DNA of 64,000 bases, taken from assembly GCF_016185115.1 (NCBI RefSeq), contig NZ_JACPOF010000015.1:124001-188000 (forward strand). The letters are read 5' to 3'. The stretch comes from Polaromonas sp. (GTDB taxonomy: Bacteria > Pseudomonadota > Gammaproteobacteria > Burkholderiales > Burkholderiaceae_C). The notes under the pieces are model-generated. The model was not told the origin of the DNA. It saw nothing but the letters and a program-made list of their open reading frames with translations, and did not search any database. Of this stretch, positions 51,186 to 60,374 are shown in pieces (position 1 is the stretch's first letter; each line of letters begins with the position of its first letter). A program made the position numbers and the translations under genes.

Positions 51186-52559
51186 TCAGGGATTACCCTG
51201 AGTTTCGGGCTTGAAGTGGCCGGGCGTGAGGCCGTGCTTTTGCATCAGGCGGTAGAACTCTGTACGGTTGCGGTCGGCCAGTCGGGCCGCATCGGCCACG
51301 TTGCCGTCGGTCAGCTTGAGCAGGTCGACCAGGTAGCCACGTTCAAAGCGCTGGCGAGCCTCGGCCAGCGTCAACACCTGGATGCTGGGCACCCGCAGGG
51401 CGCGCTGTATCAATGTCAGGGGAATCAGGGGCGTGGTGGCCAGAGCGCAGACCTGCTCGACCACGTTGTAAAGCTGGCGCACATTGCCCGGCCAGGCCGC
51501 AGTCGCCAGTGCCTTCAGGGCTTCGGGCGCGAAACCGCTGAGCCGTTTGCTGTATTTTGCCGCCAGCTTGACCAGGAAGTGGTTGGCCAGCAGGGGGATG
51601 TCTTCACGCCGCTCGGACAGTGGCGGCAGGGTCAAGGTGACCACGTTGAGGCGGTAATAAAGGTCGGTCCTGAACTGGCCGTCGGCCATGGCGGCGTCCA
51701 GGTCCTTGTGGGTGGCCGAGAGGATGCGCACGTCCACCGGTATGGACTGGCTGGAACCCAGCGGCCTGACGACACGTTCCTGCAGCACCCGCAGCAGCTT
51801 GACCTGCAGGGCCAGCGGCATATCGCCGATTTCATCGAGCAGCAGGGTGCCGCCTTCAGCCGCCTGGAACAGGCCTTTGTGGTTGGCCACGGCGTCAGTG
51901 AAGGCGCCTTTGACGTGGCCAAAGAGTTCTGACTCCAGCAGGGCCTCGGGAATGGCGCCGCAGTTGACAGCGATAAACGGGTGGGAGGCGCGCGCGCTGG
52001 CGCGGTGAATGGCCTGGGCCAGCATCTCCTTGCCGGTGCCGCTTTCACCGCGCAGCATGACGCTGGCATCGGATTGCGCGATCAGCCGGGCTTCAGCAAG
52101 CGTTTCGGCCATGCGGCTGGAACGGCTGATGATCTCGGCCTGCCAGCTGTCACTTTTGCCGCCGCTTTGCACCGGGGAGGGCGGCGAGCTCAACGCCAGG
52201 GCCTGCGCAATCTTGCCCTCCAGCGCCTTGCCGTCGAAAGGCTTGGTGAGGTAGGTGAATACGCCGCGTTCGGTAGCTTCCACCGCATCGGGAATGGTGC
52301 CGTGTGCGGTCAGCAAAATCACCGGCAGCGACGGGTGGCGAGCGCGTATGTCGTCAAAGAGGGCCAGGCCGTCACGGCCCGGCAGGCGCACATCGCTGAG
52401 TACCAGTTGCGGCCTTTCGATGTCGAGCAGGTTAAGGGCTGCTTCTGCTGAAGTGGCTGTGCTGACCTTGTAGCCGGCGGCATTGAGCCGCATGGTGAGC
52501 AGGCGCAGCATGTCCGCATCGTCATCGACGACCAGCAGGTGTGCGGTGTTCTGCGTCAC
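51186..52559 (-). CDS. glrR: GlrR/QseF-like sigma-54-dependent response regulator
   Basis: The 457-residue product is an NtrC-type regulator paired with GlrK. It has a receiver domain (LLVVDDDADM, phospho-Asp in LVLSDVRLPGRDG, Lys in LTKPFDG), an AAA+ domain with GESGTGKEM and GGTLLLDEIGDMP, and a C-terminal Fis-type helix-turn-helix (NVADAARLADRNRTEFYRLM). The sigma-54 contact loop reads GAFTDA instead of GAFTGA, a substitution at a sensitive position. It overlaps the lipoprotein gene by 4 bases. A matching activator site and sigma-54 promoter lie upstream of the neighbouring opgG. Confidence 0.9.
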   Translation of the reverse strand: MTQNTAHLLVVDDDADMLRLLTMRLNAAGYKVSTATSAEAALNLLDIERPQLVLSDVRLPGRDGLALFDDIRARHPSLPVILLTAHGTIPDAVEATERGVFTYLTKPFDGKALEGKIAQALALSSPPSPVQSGGKSDSWQAEIISRSSRMAETLAEARLIAQSDASVMLRGESGTGKEMLAQAIHRASARASHPFIAVNCGAIPEALLESELFGHVKGAFTDAVANHKGLFQAAEGGTLLLDEIGDMPLALQVKLLRVLQERVVRPLGSSQSIPVDVRILSATHKDLDAAMADGQFRTDLYYRLNVVTLTLPPLSERREDIPLLANHFLVKLAAKYSKRLSGFAPEALKALATAAWPGNVRQLYNVVEQVCALATTPLIPLTLIQRALRVPSIQVLTLAEARQRFERGYLVDLLKLTDGNVADAARLADRNRTEFYRLMQKHGLTPGHFKPETQGNP

Positions 52560-53191
52560 GGAATGGCCGTTCTGGCCCGGCCGCGCGAGGCCGCCGGCGC
52601 CGAGGCTCCGGGCCGTGGTGTGAGGCTGCGTTCGATTTCCTTGAGGGCCTCGAGTTTGTCGTTGGTCTGGTCGAGGCGGCGCTGGGTCTCGCGCAACTGC
52701 TGCCCCTGTCGATCGAGCTGGTCCTCAACACGCCGTTGTTCAGCGTAGCGTGCAGCCAGCAGTCTGGCCAGTGGGTGCAGGGCGCGTGCCTCGGCGCTGC
52801 CGCTGGCAAGAACACGCTGCAGAAGATCCTGCCCGCGTACGAGGTCGTAGAGCTGCCTGGTCTGTATCAGCGCGAGAGCCAGGCGCAATTGGTCATCAGG
52901 TGTCGGGGCGTCGCCCAGGCGCGCAATTTCCTGCGCGAGCTCGTTGCCCGGGAGGGTGCGAATCCTGTCGGCATAGGCCAGTACGGGGGTGAGGGCGTCG
53001 GCGGCTGGCTGCGGCGGCGTGACGGCAGGGGGTGCTGACTGCAATTCCACGGCGACGGGGCCGGCCTTTACCTGCTGCACTGGCTGCGTGACAGCGGTGC
53101 TGCATCCTGCAAAAAAGCACATGGCCAGCAGCGCGTTGGCTGTTGTCACAGCGCGCCGCGTCCTTGCCGGTATATCAATGTCTGAAAGCAT
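52556..53191 (-). CDS. Lipoprotein between glrK and glrR (QseG-like position)
   Basis: The likely start at ATG 53191 gives 211 residues with a signal peptide and lipobox FAGC, then a Pro/Ala-rich linker, helical repeats (DDQLRLALALIQTRQLYDLV, a TPR-like stretch) and a coiled coil near the C-terminus (DQLDRQGQQLRETQRRLDQ). A GTG 27 bases upstream is less likely. In enterobacteria the outer-membrane lipoprotein QseG occupies this place and helps the kinase; sequence similarity to QseG cannot be judged by eye, so the assignment is by position and architecture. Confidence 0.75.
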   Translation of the reverse strand: MLSDIDIPARTRRAVTTANALLAMCFFAGCSTAVTQPVQQVKAGPVAVELQSAPPAVTPPQPAADALTPVLAYADRIRTLPGNELAQEIARLGDAPTPDDQLRLALALIQTRQLYDLVRGQDLLQRVLASGSAEARALHPLARLLAARYAEQRRVEDQLDRQGQQLRETQRRLDQTNDKLEALKEIERSLTPRPGASAPAASRGRARTAIP

Positions 53192-54596
53192 GCGGAAGTT
53201 CAATCCTGAAGTGTGCACCGGGGCTGTCGGGGATGAGATTTACGCGGCCACCATGTGCGGAAATATATTCGTGAACGATGGACAGGCCAATACCACTGCC
53301 GCGAATCGCGTCAAGCGGCTGGCGTTCACCGCGAAAAAAAGGCTCAAAAACGCGTTTGCGATCGGCTTCAGCAATGCCTGGCCCCTCGTCCTGAATGTCA
53401 ATGCAAACACTCTCCGGCAGTTTCCTGAGCCGGATGCGCAACAGGCCGCCGACAGGAGAAAAGCGTATGGCATTTGAAATCAGGTTGGCGATGGCTGTGC
53501 CGATTTTTTCAGCGTCGACTTCCATCTGCACGGCCTCGCCTTCGACGCTGACCCTGAGTTCGCGCGCGCGCCACTGAAGGCGTTGTGCTTCAACCTGGGC
53601 TTCCACGAGCTGGACGAGGTCGGTCTTTTCGCGGTGCAGCTGGCGCGCCTCAAATGCTGCGGCATTGAACTGCAGAAGGTCTTCAATCTGGCCCTGCAGC
53701 ACGCCGGTGTTGTGGCGCAGTATCCTGGCGACCTCGCGCTGGTTGTCGCTGAGTTCGCCCGCCACACCGTCTTCGAGCAGCGACACGCCCTCACGCAGTG
53801 ATGCCAGCGGTGTCTTGAGTTCGTGCGAAATGTGCCGCAGAAACCGCGCCTTGTCGGCGTCCAGCTCGACCAGCCTGAGGCGCAGCCAGTCAAGTCGCTG
53901 GCCGACCAGTTGCAGGTCGGCAGGTCCCTGAATGGCGATGGATTCATCGAGGCGGTTTTCACCGAGGCCGATGATGGCTTTCTCAAGCTGCCTGAGCGGC
54001 CTTGTCAGCCAGATGCCGAATGCCAGTGCAAGGGCGATGGCCAGCACGACCGCAGAAATCACCTGTCGTGCCAGCGATGCGCGGCTGGATTCCAGCGTGT
54101 CCAGCAGGCCGCGGTTTTGCGCCTCGATGGTTTGCTGCACCTGCTGGGCGATGGCGGTGCTGACGACATCCATCTCGCGGAACTCGCGCGCAACCTGCTG
54201 CTCACGCTCCACGGCACTGGCGATGGGCCCCGTCAAGAGGGTCGTGATGGCCTCGACACGGGTTTTCCATTGGGTAATCAGTTCGTCGGGAACACCCTGC
54301 CTGGCCAGGCGTTCAAGAACTGCCGCTGCGTCTCGCGCGGCGGTGATGAAGCGGTCGCGCAGCACCCTGTCCTCCAGCACGATGGCCTGGCGCGATGCGC
54401 GCTCCATGGAGACGCTGCGCTCCGTCAGTGACTGTGCTGCGGCGCTCAGCTCGAGCGCTTTTGCCGCGCTTTGCCGGCTCTGGGTGGTCAGAGATTCAAG
54501 CGTGTAGAGCGCACGCAGCGACGAGGCACCCAGCAGCGCTGCGATGAGCAAAAAAGCCATCACCAGAAGCTGGCGAAATGAAATCCGCTTGAACAC
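53175..54596 (-). CDS. glrK: GlrK/QseE-like sensor histidine kinase
   Basis: The 473-residue inner-membrane kinase has a first membrane segment at about residues 10-30, a periplasmic helical sensor region, a second membrane segment at about 175-195, a HAMP domain (RPLRQLEKAIIGLGENRLDE), a dimerisation H-box FLRHISHELKTPLASLREG and an ATPase domain with NLISNAIRFSP and GSGIGLSIVHEYISAHGG. Its 3' end overlaps the lipoprotein gene by 17 bases; glrR follows that. The trio starts 35 bases after miaB. Confidence 0.9.
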   Translation of the reverse strand: MFKRISFRQLLVMAFLLIAALLGASSLRALYTLESLTTQSRQSAAKALELSAAAQSLTERSVSMERASRQAIVLEDRVLRDRFITAARDAAAVLERLARQGVPDELITQWKTRVEAITTLLTGPIASAVEREQQVAREFREMDVVSTAIAQQVQQTIEAQNRGLLDTLESSRASLARQVISAVVLAIALALAFGIWLTRPLRQLEKAIIGLGENRLDESIAIQGPADLQLVGQRLDWLRLRLVELDADKARFLRHISHELKTPLASLREGVSLLEDGVAGELSDNQREVARILRHNTGVLQGQIEDLLQFNAAAFEARQLHREKTDLVQLVEAQVEAQRLQWRARELRVSVEGEAVQMEVDAEKIGTAIANLISNAIRFSPVGGLLRIRLRKLPESVCIDIQDEGPGIAEADRKRVFEPFFRGERQPLDAIRGSGIGLSIVHEYISAHGGRVNLIPDSPGAHFRIELPHAFRH

Positions 54597-54631
54597 TGTT
54601 GTTCCGTTTGTGCCTTCGTCAGGTGGTTTTA

Positions 54632-55984
54632 TCAGGCGGTGACGACGAGGTCCTGGGCCTCAAGCTGAACGACCTCACCGCGCAATGAGCGTTGCGGTGC
54701 TTCGGTGATGCGCACGTCCACCAGCTGGCCTATCAGCCTTTCAGGGCCGTTGAACACAACAGCGCGATTGCATTCGGTTCGGCCAAAGAGCGCGTCAGTC
54801 GTCTTGCGTGCCGCACCTTCGACGAGCACGCGCTGCACTGTGCCCAGGCGGCTGGCGCTGATGGCGCGGACGTTCTCGTCGATCGCGGCCTGCAGGCGTT
54901 GCAGTCGCCTGAGCTTGACCTCGTGCGGTGTATCGTCCTGCAGGTTGGCCGCAGGCGTGCCTGGTCTGGGGCTGTAAATGAAACTGAAGGAGGTGTCGTA
55001 ACCCACGTCGTCTATAAGCTTCATCAGCTTGTCGAAGTCATCTTCGGTTTCACCGGGGAAGCCGACGATGAAGTCGCTGCTCATGGCCAGGTCAGGGCGG
55101 ATGGCGCGCAGCTTGCGGATGGTGCTTTTATATTCCATCGCGGTATAGCCGCGCTTCATGGCCATCAGTATGCGATCAGAACCGTGCTGAACCGGCAGGT
55201 GCAAGTGGTTGACCAGCTTGGGCAGTTTTGCATAGGCGTCAATCAGGCTCTGCGTGAATTCATTCGGGTGGCTTGTGACGTAGCGGATCCGCTCTATGCC
55301 GGGAATGTCAGACACATACTCAAGCAGCGTGGCGAAGTCCGCCATATCCGCGGTCTTTCCCATGGGGCCGCGATAGGCATTGACGTTCTGACCCAGCAAG
55401 GTGACCTCCTTGACGCCCTGGTCGGCCAGCACGGCGACCTCCACCAGGACATCCTCAAACGGCCGGGACACTTCTTCGCCGCGGGTGTAGGGCACCACGC
55501 AGTAACTGCAGTACTTGGAGCAACCTTCCATGATGCTCACAAAAGCGCTTGCGCCTTCCACGCGTGCCGGGGGCAAGTGGTCAAATTTTTCGATTTCGGG
55601 AAAGCTGATGTCCACCTGGGGTTTGTTGAGGCGGGCACGCTTTTCAAGCATGTCGGGCAGGCGGTGCAGGGTTTGCGGGCCAAACACCACATCGACATAA
55701 GGCGCACGCTGGATGATGGCCGCGCCTTCCTGGCTGGCCACACAGCCGCCCACGCCGATGAGCACGCCCTTGGCCTTGAGATGCTTGACGCGGCCAAGGT
55801 CGCTGAAGACTTTTTCCTGGGCCTTTTCGCGCACCGAGCAGGTGTTGAACAGGATGAGATCAGCCTGATCCATGTCCAGCGTGGGCTCGTAACCCTGGGC
55901 GGCACGCAGCACGTCGGACATCTTGTCCGAGTCGTACTCGTTCATCTGGCAGCCAAAGGTCTTGATGAATACTTTTTTGCTCAT
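54632..55984 (-). CDS. miaB: MiaB, tRNA-2-methylthio-N6-isopentenyladenosine synthase
   Basis: MiaB is a radical-SAM methylthiotransferase that modifies A37 of tRNAs reading UNN codons. The 450 residues show the N-terminal cluster domain with cysteines in [22 protein letters not shown] and GVGGCVASQ, the radical-SAM CSKYCSYC motif and a C-terminal TRAM domain ([20 protein letters not shown]). The length is usual. It precedes glrK on the same strand. Confidence 0.97.
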   Translation of the reverse strand: MSKKVFIKTFGCQMNEYDSDKMSDVLRAAQGYEPTLDMDQADLILFNTCSVREKAQEKVFSDLGRVKHLKAKGVLIGVGGCVASQEGAAIIQRAPYVDVVFGPQTLHRLPDMLEKRARLNKPQVDISFPEIEKFDHLPPARVEGASAFVSIMEGCSKYCSYCVVPYTRGEEVSRPFEDVLVEVAVLADQGVKEVTLLGQNVNAYRGPMGKTADMADFATLLEYVSDIPGIERIRYVTSHPNEFTQSLIDAYAKLPKLVNHLHLPVQHGSDRILMAMKRGYTAMEYKSTIRKLRAIRPDLAMSSDFIVGFPGETEDDFDKLMKLIDDVGYDTSFSFIYSPRPGTPAANLQDDTPHEVKLRRLQRLQAAIDENVRAISASRLGTVQRVLVEGAARKTTDALFGRTECNRAVVFNGPERLIGQLVDVRITEAPQRSLRGEVVQLEAQDLVVTA

Positions 55985-56051
55985 GATTTGTTGTCCAGTG
56001 TGTCGCCGATGCGCTGCCGCACATGCCGGCGTGGGCCCGGGCAGGGCCTTG

Positions 56052-56513
56052 TTACTTGTACGGGGGCAGCTTGTCGTAGGGCGTGTTGCCGTCGTCAGAC
56101 GCAGGTGTCGTCTCGAACATGGAGCGGATGTTGTTCAAAATGCCGCCGCCGTCCTCGCCAGGCATTTTTTGCCGGGCTTCCTCAGCATTGAGCACCCAGA
56201 TTTGCTGCAACAGGCCAGTGTTGTCCCGCAGGTACCTCACCGGCAATTTCACGTTGACAAGCGTGCCGGAGAGCACCAGGTTGTTGTTGGCATCGCGTAT
56301 GCGAATGCCGGGTGACAGGCGGTCTGCCTTGCCGTCCAGGGCCACATCTGGCGGGGTGACAATCACCAGCTCGCCACGCCTGGCGAGTTTCGGGAATTGC
56401 CTGATGTTGGGTTTGACGGTTTCGCCCGTCTGGGCCAGTGCCGGGGGCGTCAGCGGTGCCATGCCCATTGCAGCCAGGAGGCAGGCAAGAAATACATGTG
56501 TGCAGCGGTTCAT
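56052..56513 (-). CDS. Predicted periplasmic protein, unknown function
   Basis: The 153-residue product has a signal peptide of about 27 residues (ending PPALAQ) and a soluble mature part: [20 protein letters not shown], then [19 protein letters not shown] and a tail [14 protein letters not shown]. There are no cysteines in the mature part. No known domain was recognised. It stands 67 bases from the miaB start on the same strand and is flanked upstream by the tRNA terminator. Confidence 0.75.
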   Translation of the reverse strand: MNRCTHVFLACLLAAMGMAPLTPPALAQTGETVKPNIRQFPKLARRGELVIVTPPDVALDGKADRLSPGIRIRDANNNLVLSGTLVNVKLPVRYLRDNTGLLQQIWVLNAEEARQKMPGEDGGGILNNIRSMFETTPASDDGNTPYDKLPPYK

Positions 56514-56541
56514 GGTTTATATCCAGAGGCTGTGAAGTGAT

Positions 56542-56572
56542 AAAGCCCCAGGGTGTTGAGGCCTGAGGCTTT
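56542..56572 (-). terminator. Terminator of the tRNA gene
   Basis: On the minus strand AAAGCCTCAGG (56562-56572) pairs in 10 of 11 positions with CCTGGGGCTTT (56542-56552), followed by a short T-containing stretch. It lies 7 bases beyond the encoded CCA of the tRNA. Confidence 0.6.
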
Positions 56573-56579
56573 TGAATTT

Positions 56580-56656
56580 TGGTGGTGATAGGTGGATTTG
56601 AACCACCGACATCAGCATTATGAATGCTGCGCTCTAACCAACTGAGCTATATCACC
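56580..56656 (-). tRNA. tRNA with CAT anticodon (elongator Met, or Ile2)
   Basis: The minus strand folds as a full cloverleaf: acceptor GGTGATA/TATCACC, D-arm GCTC/GAGC, anticodon stem CAGCA/TGCTG with loop TTCATAA (anticodon CAT, complement of 56620-56622), T-arm GGTGG/CCACC with loop TTCAAAT, discriminator A and an encoded CCA. The D-arm and the G1-C72 pair exclude the initiator type. Whether the wobble C is modified to lysidine, making it tRNA-Ile, cannot be seen. Confidence 0.95.
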
Positions 56657-56705
56657 GTCAGGCCGACATTATAGCGGCTTGAAAGACCGGCGCCGGGGCC
56701 GGGTT

Positions 56706-57494
56706 TCAGGAATGCGTAAAGGCCGGCTTGCGCTTGTTGACGAAGGCGTCCATGCCTTCCTTCTGATCGTGCGTGGCAAACATCGAATGGAACATGCGCC
56801 GTTCGAACATCACACCGTCGCTCAGCGAGCTTTCGAAGGCGCGGTTCACCGACTCCTTGGCCGCCATCACAGCCAACTGGCCGTAGCCGCAAATCATCAG
56901 GGCCGCGCCCAGCGCTTCTTCCATCAGCTTGTCCAGCGGCACGACGCGGCTGACGAGGCCGGAGCGCTCGGCTTCCGTGGCGTCCATCATGCGACCTGTC
57001 AGCGCCAGGTCCATGGCCTTGGCTTTGCCGACTGCGCGTGGCAGCCGCTGCGTACCACCTGCGCCCGGGATGATGCCGAGCTTGATCTCGGGCTGGCCGA
57101 ATTTTGCATTGTCTGCCGCAATGATGAAGTCGCACATCATGGCCAGCTCGCAGCCGCCGCCGAGCGCAAAGCCGCTGACTGCTGCAACCACGGGCTTGCG
57201 TATGCCGCGAATCTGTTCCCAGTTGCGGGTAATGAAGTCCTTGCCGTAGGCGTCGGCAAAGCCATACTGCGCCATCGCGCCGATGTCGGCGCCGGCGGCG
57301 AAGGCTTTTTCACTGCCCGTGAGGATGATGCAGCCTACCGTGTCGTCGGCATCAAAGGCTTTCAGGGCGCTGGCCAGTTCATCCATGAGCTGGTCGTTGA
57401 GCGCATTGAGCTGCTTGGGGCGGTTCAGGGTGACGATGCCCACCTTGCGTGTATTGGGGCCCTGGGTCGAGGTCAAAATCGTTTCGTAAGTCAC
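56706..57494 (-). CDS. Enoyl-CoA hydratase (crotonase family)
   Basis: The enzyme hydrates trans-2-enoyl-CoA in fatty acid beta-oxidation or a related pathway. The 262 residues have the oxyanion-hole segment AAGADIGAM and [14 protein letters not shown], with catalytic Glu116 and Glu136 ([15 protein letters not shown]), as in classical enoyl-CoA hydratases. The start is GTG at 57494 after an AAGGAG site. It is divergent from a PaaG-like gene, which may point to phenylacetate or general acyl-CoA catabolism. Confidence 0.92.
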   Translation of the reverse strand: MTYETILTSTQGPNTRKVGIVTLNRPKQLNALNDQLMDELASALKAFDADDTVGCIILTGSEKAFAAGADIGAMAQYGFADAYGKDFITRNWEQIRGIRKPVVAAVSGFALGGGCELAMMCDFIIAADNAKFGQPEIKLGIIPGAGGTQRLPRAVGKAKAMDLALTGRMMDATEAERSGLVSRVVPLDKLMEEALGAALMICGYGQLAVMAAKESVNRAFESSLSDGVMFERRMFHSMFATHDQKEGMDAFVNKRKPAFTHS

Positions 57495-57595
57495 GGAGGT
57501 CTCCTTTTTTGCAGGATGCCATCATGCCATGGCCCGCACCGTCATAAAGGCACAATGAGCATGCTGATACGCGCAAACTTCCAAGGAGACATCCC

Positions 57596-58414
57596 ATGAC
57601 AAACCCCGGGCCTGCGGCCGGCGCCGAAACAACCGTCCTTTATTCAACTCAGGGTGCCGTCGCACTGGTGACGCTGAACCGCCCCCAGGCGTTGAACAGC
57701 TTCACGCGCCAGATGCACCGCGATCTGGGTGCCGCACTGGACCGTGCCGAGGCCGACAGGACCATACGCGCGCTCGTCATCACCGGAGCCGGGCGCGGCT
57801 TTTGCGCCGGTGCCGATCTGTCCGAATTTGACCTGGCGCCCGGCCCCAACCTGGTGGAGCGCGCCGATCCGGGGCCTGTCATCGAGCAGGCCTTTAACCC
57901 AACCGCGCGCCGGCTCACCAGCCTGCGGATGCCGACCATTGCAGCCGTCAACGGTGTGGCGGCGGGTGCGGGGTCGTCGCTGGCGCTGACATGCGATATC
58001 GCCTTTGCCGCGCCCAACGCCAGTTTTGTGCAGGCCTTCAGCAAAATCGGCCTGGTGCCTGATGCGGGCGGCAGCTGGCTGCTGGTCCAGAAGCTGGGAC
58101 TGGCGCGGGCAACGATGCTTGCCATGACCGGCGACAAGCTGTCTGCTGCGCAGGCGAAGGAATGGGGAATGATCTGGGAAGTGGCGGATGACGCAGTAGC
58201 CGCCGCACTGGCCATGGCCCAGCGCCTGGCTGTCATGCCCACACAGGCGCTGGTCGCTACCCGGCATCTGCTGCGGGAGGGAACGACACGAACCCTGCAT
58301 CAGCAGCTTGATGCCGAGCGCAATCTTCAGACAGAGATGGGCCGGACCCATGACTACATCGAGGGTGTGACGGCCTTTCTTGAAAAGCGGCCTGCTGCTT
58401 TTCAAGGCGAGTAA
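57596..58414 (+). CDS. PaaG-like enoyl-CoA hydratase/isomerase
   Basis: The 272-residue crotonase-family protein resembles PaaG, the 1,2-epoxyphenylacetyl-CoA isomerase. It has CAGADLSEF for the oxyanion hole and VPDAGGSW, where an Asp, as in PaaG and related isomerases, replaces the usual second Glu; the first catalytic Glu is absent (VAAGAGSSLALTCD). A good AAGGAG site precedes the ATG. It is divergent from the hydratase gene by 101 bases and convergent with the M61 peptidase gene. No other paa genes are present, so the precise substrate is open. Confidence 0.82.
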   Translation: MTNPGPAAGAETTVLYSTQGAVALVTLNRPQALNSFTRQMHRDLGAALDRAEADRTIRALVITGAGRGFCAGADLSEFDLAPGPNLVERADPGPVIEQAFNPTARRLTSLRMPTIAAVNGVAAGAGSSLALTCDIAFAAPNASFVQAFSKIGLVPDAGGSWLLVQKLGLARATMLAMTGDKLSAAQAKEWGMIWEVADDAVAAALAMAQRLAVMPTQALVATRHLLREGTTRTLHQQLDAERNLQTEMGRTHDYIEGVTAFLEKRPAAFQGE

Positions 58415-58420
58415 ACAGAT

Positions 58421-60289
58421 TCACGTTGATGCGGCATGGGCTGGCTCAGCGCCCAGCCAGCGGTCGACTTTTGTCGCATCCTGCACCGCCAGCCGCCAGG
58501 TCGTGAGCGACGGCGGCATGGCCAGTTCAAGCCGCAGCAAACGCTTGTCGCGCGATACCAGTGCAATAACTTTTTTGGCGCCGCCTGCGTAAAGCGGCAG
58601 GTCATCAAGTCGGTTAATGCGCCAACCCGTGGTGGGATTGCCAGCCTTTATTTTTGTTGCAGTTTCTACGCCCAGCCATTCATCACCGGCAGCAAAACCG
58701 GCCTTCTCCGCGATGCCGCCGCGCAGCACTGCCTTGACCTGCAGGCCATTGCTTTCACTTACACGCACTCCCAGGCGATGCGCAAGTTGCGCGGGATCTT
58801 CAAACACCGACACCCCGTGTGCCTGCAAAAGCTCTTTCAAGGGCAGTTCACCCTTGCCATGCACCCAGGCAGCCAGCTCTGCTGCAAATGAACGCCGGCC
58901 AATTGCCTGCAACGCCCCTGAAAAATCTTCTTCACGCATGGGTCCGGCCTTGCAGCTTTGCCAGAGCGTGCGCATCACCTCGTCAAGCGACGATGCCGGC
59001 GTTTTGCCTTCGAGGCGCAGGGTCAGGTCGAAACACAGGGCTAACAGTGAGCCCTTGGTGTAATAACTGACCGTGGCGTTCGGGGTGTTCTCGTCCTGCC
59101 GGTAATACTTCACCCACGCATCAAAACTTGCCTCAGCCACCGATTGCAGCAGGCGGCCTGGCGTCTGCATGACCTGGTTGATGGTCTTGTTCAGCAGGCG
59201 CAGGTAGCCAGCGTTGTCGAGCAAACCTGTCCGGCGCAGGAACAGGTCGTCGTAGTAACTCGTGAAGCCCTCAAAAAACCAAAGCAACTCGCTGTAGTTT
59301 TCACGGTCATAGTCGTAACGCGCAAATTCTGCCGGGCGCAGCCGTTTCACGTTCCAGGTGTGGAAATATTCATGGCTGAGGAGTCCACGCAGAATGGTGT
59401 AGCCCTCCGACACCTTGCCGGATTTTGTTTCGTCAGGTGCCGGCAGGCGCGGCAAATCCTGTCGTTTGCAGATCAGCGCCGTTGAGTTGCGGTGCTCCAG
59501 GCCCCCATATCCATCGTCCACTGCATTGAGCATGAAGAGATAACTTTTGAATGGGGGCTTCTTGCTGCCGTGCCAGAACCGGATCTGCGCTTCGCAGATT
59601 TTTTTGGCGTCTTCAAGCAGGCGCTCACCGTCAAAAGCCGGCAGTGCGCCTGCCACGACAAAACGATGTGGCACGCCGCAGGCCTTGAAGCTGCCGCTCC
59701 AGAAATTGCCCATCTCGACCGGGCAATCAACGAGTTCATCGTAATCGGCCGCCACGTAGCTGCCAAAGCCCTGCCTGTTGATTTTTTTTGCGGCGAGGCC
59801 TGTGGCCACCGACCAGCCTTCAACCGCGTCGCGACCTGCAGGTTGAGGCAATTCGAGTACATGCGCCGTGTGTTCCTGCTCCTCTACCTTGAGGCAGAGG
59901 CTGGTGCCGTTGAAGAACCCTCGGGTCCTGTCCAGCCAGGCTGTGCGGACCGAGTTGTCATACGCATAGACCTGGTAGCGCAATACCAGCGGCTGCTTTG
60001 TCGTACAGTTGATTTGCCAGGTGTTTTTGTCCAGCTGTTTTGCGGCAATTGCGCGTCCGGCCTGCCTCGCTTCAAGCCCGCCCAGGTTTTTGGAGAACTC
60101 GCGAATGAGGTAACTGCCAGGAATCCACACAGGCAGCGAAACCCGCTGTTCCGCGGCAGGCTTTGCAACCGTCAGCGTGATGCTGAAGAGGTGGGCATTG
60201 GGGTCGGCGATCTCAATGCGGTAGTGGACGGGGGCGCTTGCGGCAACGCGGGCGGCGGGCAATGATTGTGTGGGGACGGTGCGGGGCAT
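58421..60289 (-). CDS. M61 glycyl aminopeptidase family protease with PDZ domain
   Basis: This is a zinc metallopeptidase of family M61, 622 residues from the start at 60289 (a frame extension to 60331 is possible). An N-terminal beta-domain (HYRIEIADPNAHLFSITLTV, PGSYLIREFSKN) is followed by the catalytic domain with LLSHEYFHTWNVKRLRP (HExxH) and LWFFEGFTSYY (third zinc ligand), and a C-terminal PDZ domain (LGVRVSESNGLQVKAVLRGG, AGFAAGDEWLGV). No signal peptide is seen, so it is probably cytoplasmic. The substrate is unknown. It follows dsbC on the same strand by 85 bases. Confidence 0.9.
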   Translation of the reverse strand: MPRTVPTQSLPAARVAASAPVHYRIEIADPNAHLFSITLTVAKPAAEQRVSLPVWIPGSYLIREFSKNLGGLEARQAGRAIAAKQLDKNTWQINCTTKQPLVLRYQVYAYDNSVRTAWLDRTRGFFNGTSLCLKVEEQEHTAHVLELPQPAGRDAVEGWSVATGLAAKKINRQGFGSYVAADYDELVDCPVEMGNFWSGSFKACGVPHRFVVAGALPAFDGERLLEDAKKICEAQIRFWHGSKKPPFKSYLFMLNAVDDGYGGLEHRNSTALICKRQDLPRLPAPDETKSGKVSEGYTILRGLLSHEYFHTWNVKRLRPAEFARYDYDRENYSELLWFFEGFTSYYDDLFLRRTGLLDNAGYLRLLNKTINQVMQTPGRLLQSVAEASFDAWVKYYRQDENTPNATVSYYTKGSLLALCFDLTLRLEGKTPASSLDEVMRTLWQSCKAGPMREEDFSGALQAIGRRSFAAELAAWVHGKGELPLKELLQAHGVSVFEDPAQLAHRLGVRVSESNGLQVKAVLRGGIAEKAGFAAGDEWLGVETATKIKAGNPTTGWRINRLDDLPLYAGGAKKVIALVSRDKRLLRLELAMPPSLTTWRLAVQDATKVDRWLGAEPAHAAST

Positions 60290-60374
60290 GGGTAAAAGAA
60301 TACCGCACTGCCGCCGCGGCATGGTTGTCACGGGGCTTTTCAGCCCTGCTGGCGAACCAGAACCTTAAGGTTTT

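Noticed and set aside
54692-56191. Open frame of 499 codons on the plus strand opposite miaB
   Set aside because: Shadow of miaB and the adjoining periplasmic gene; it has no ribosome site or domain and crosses the end of a real gene.
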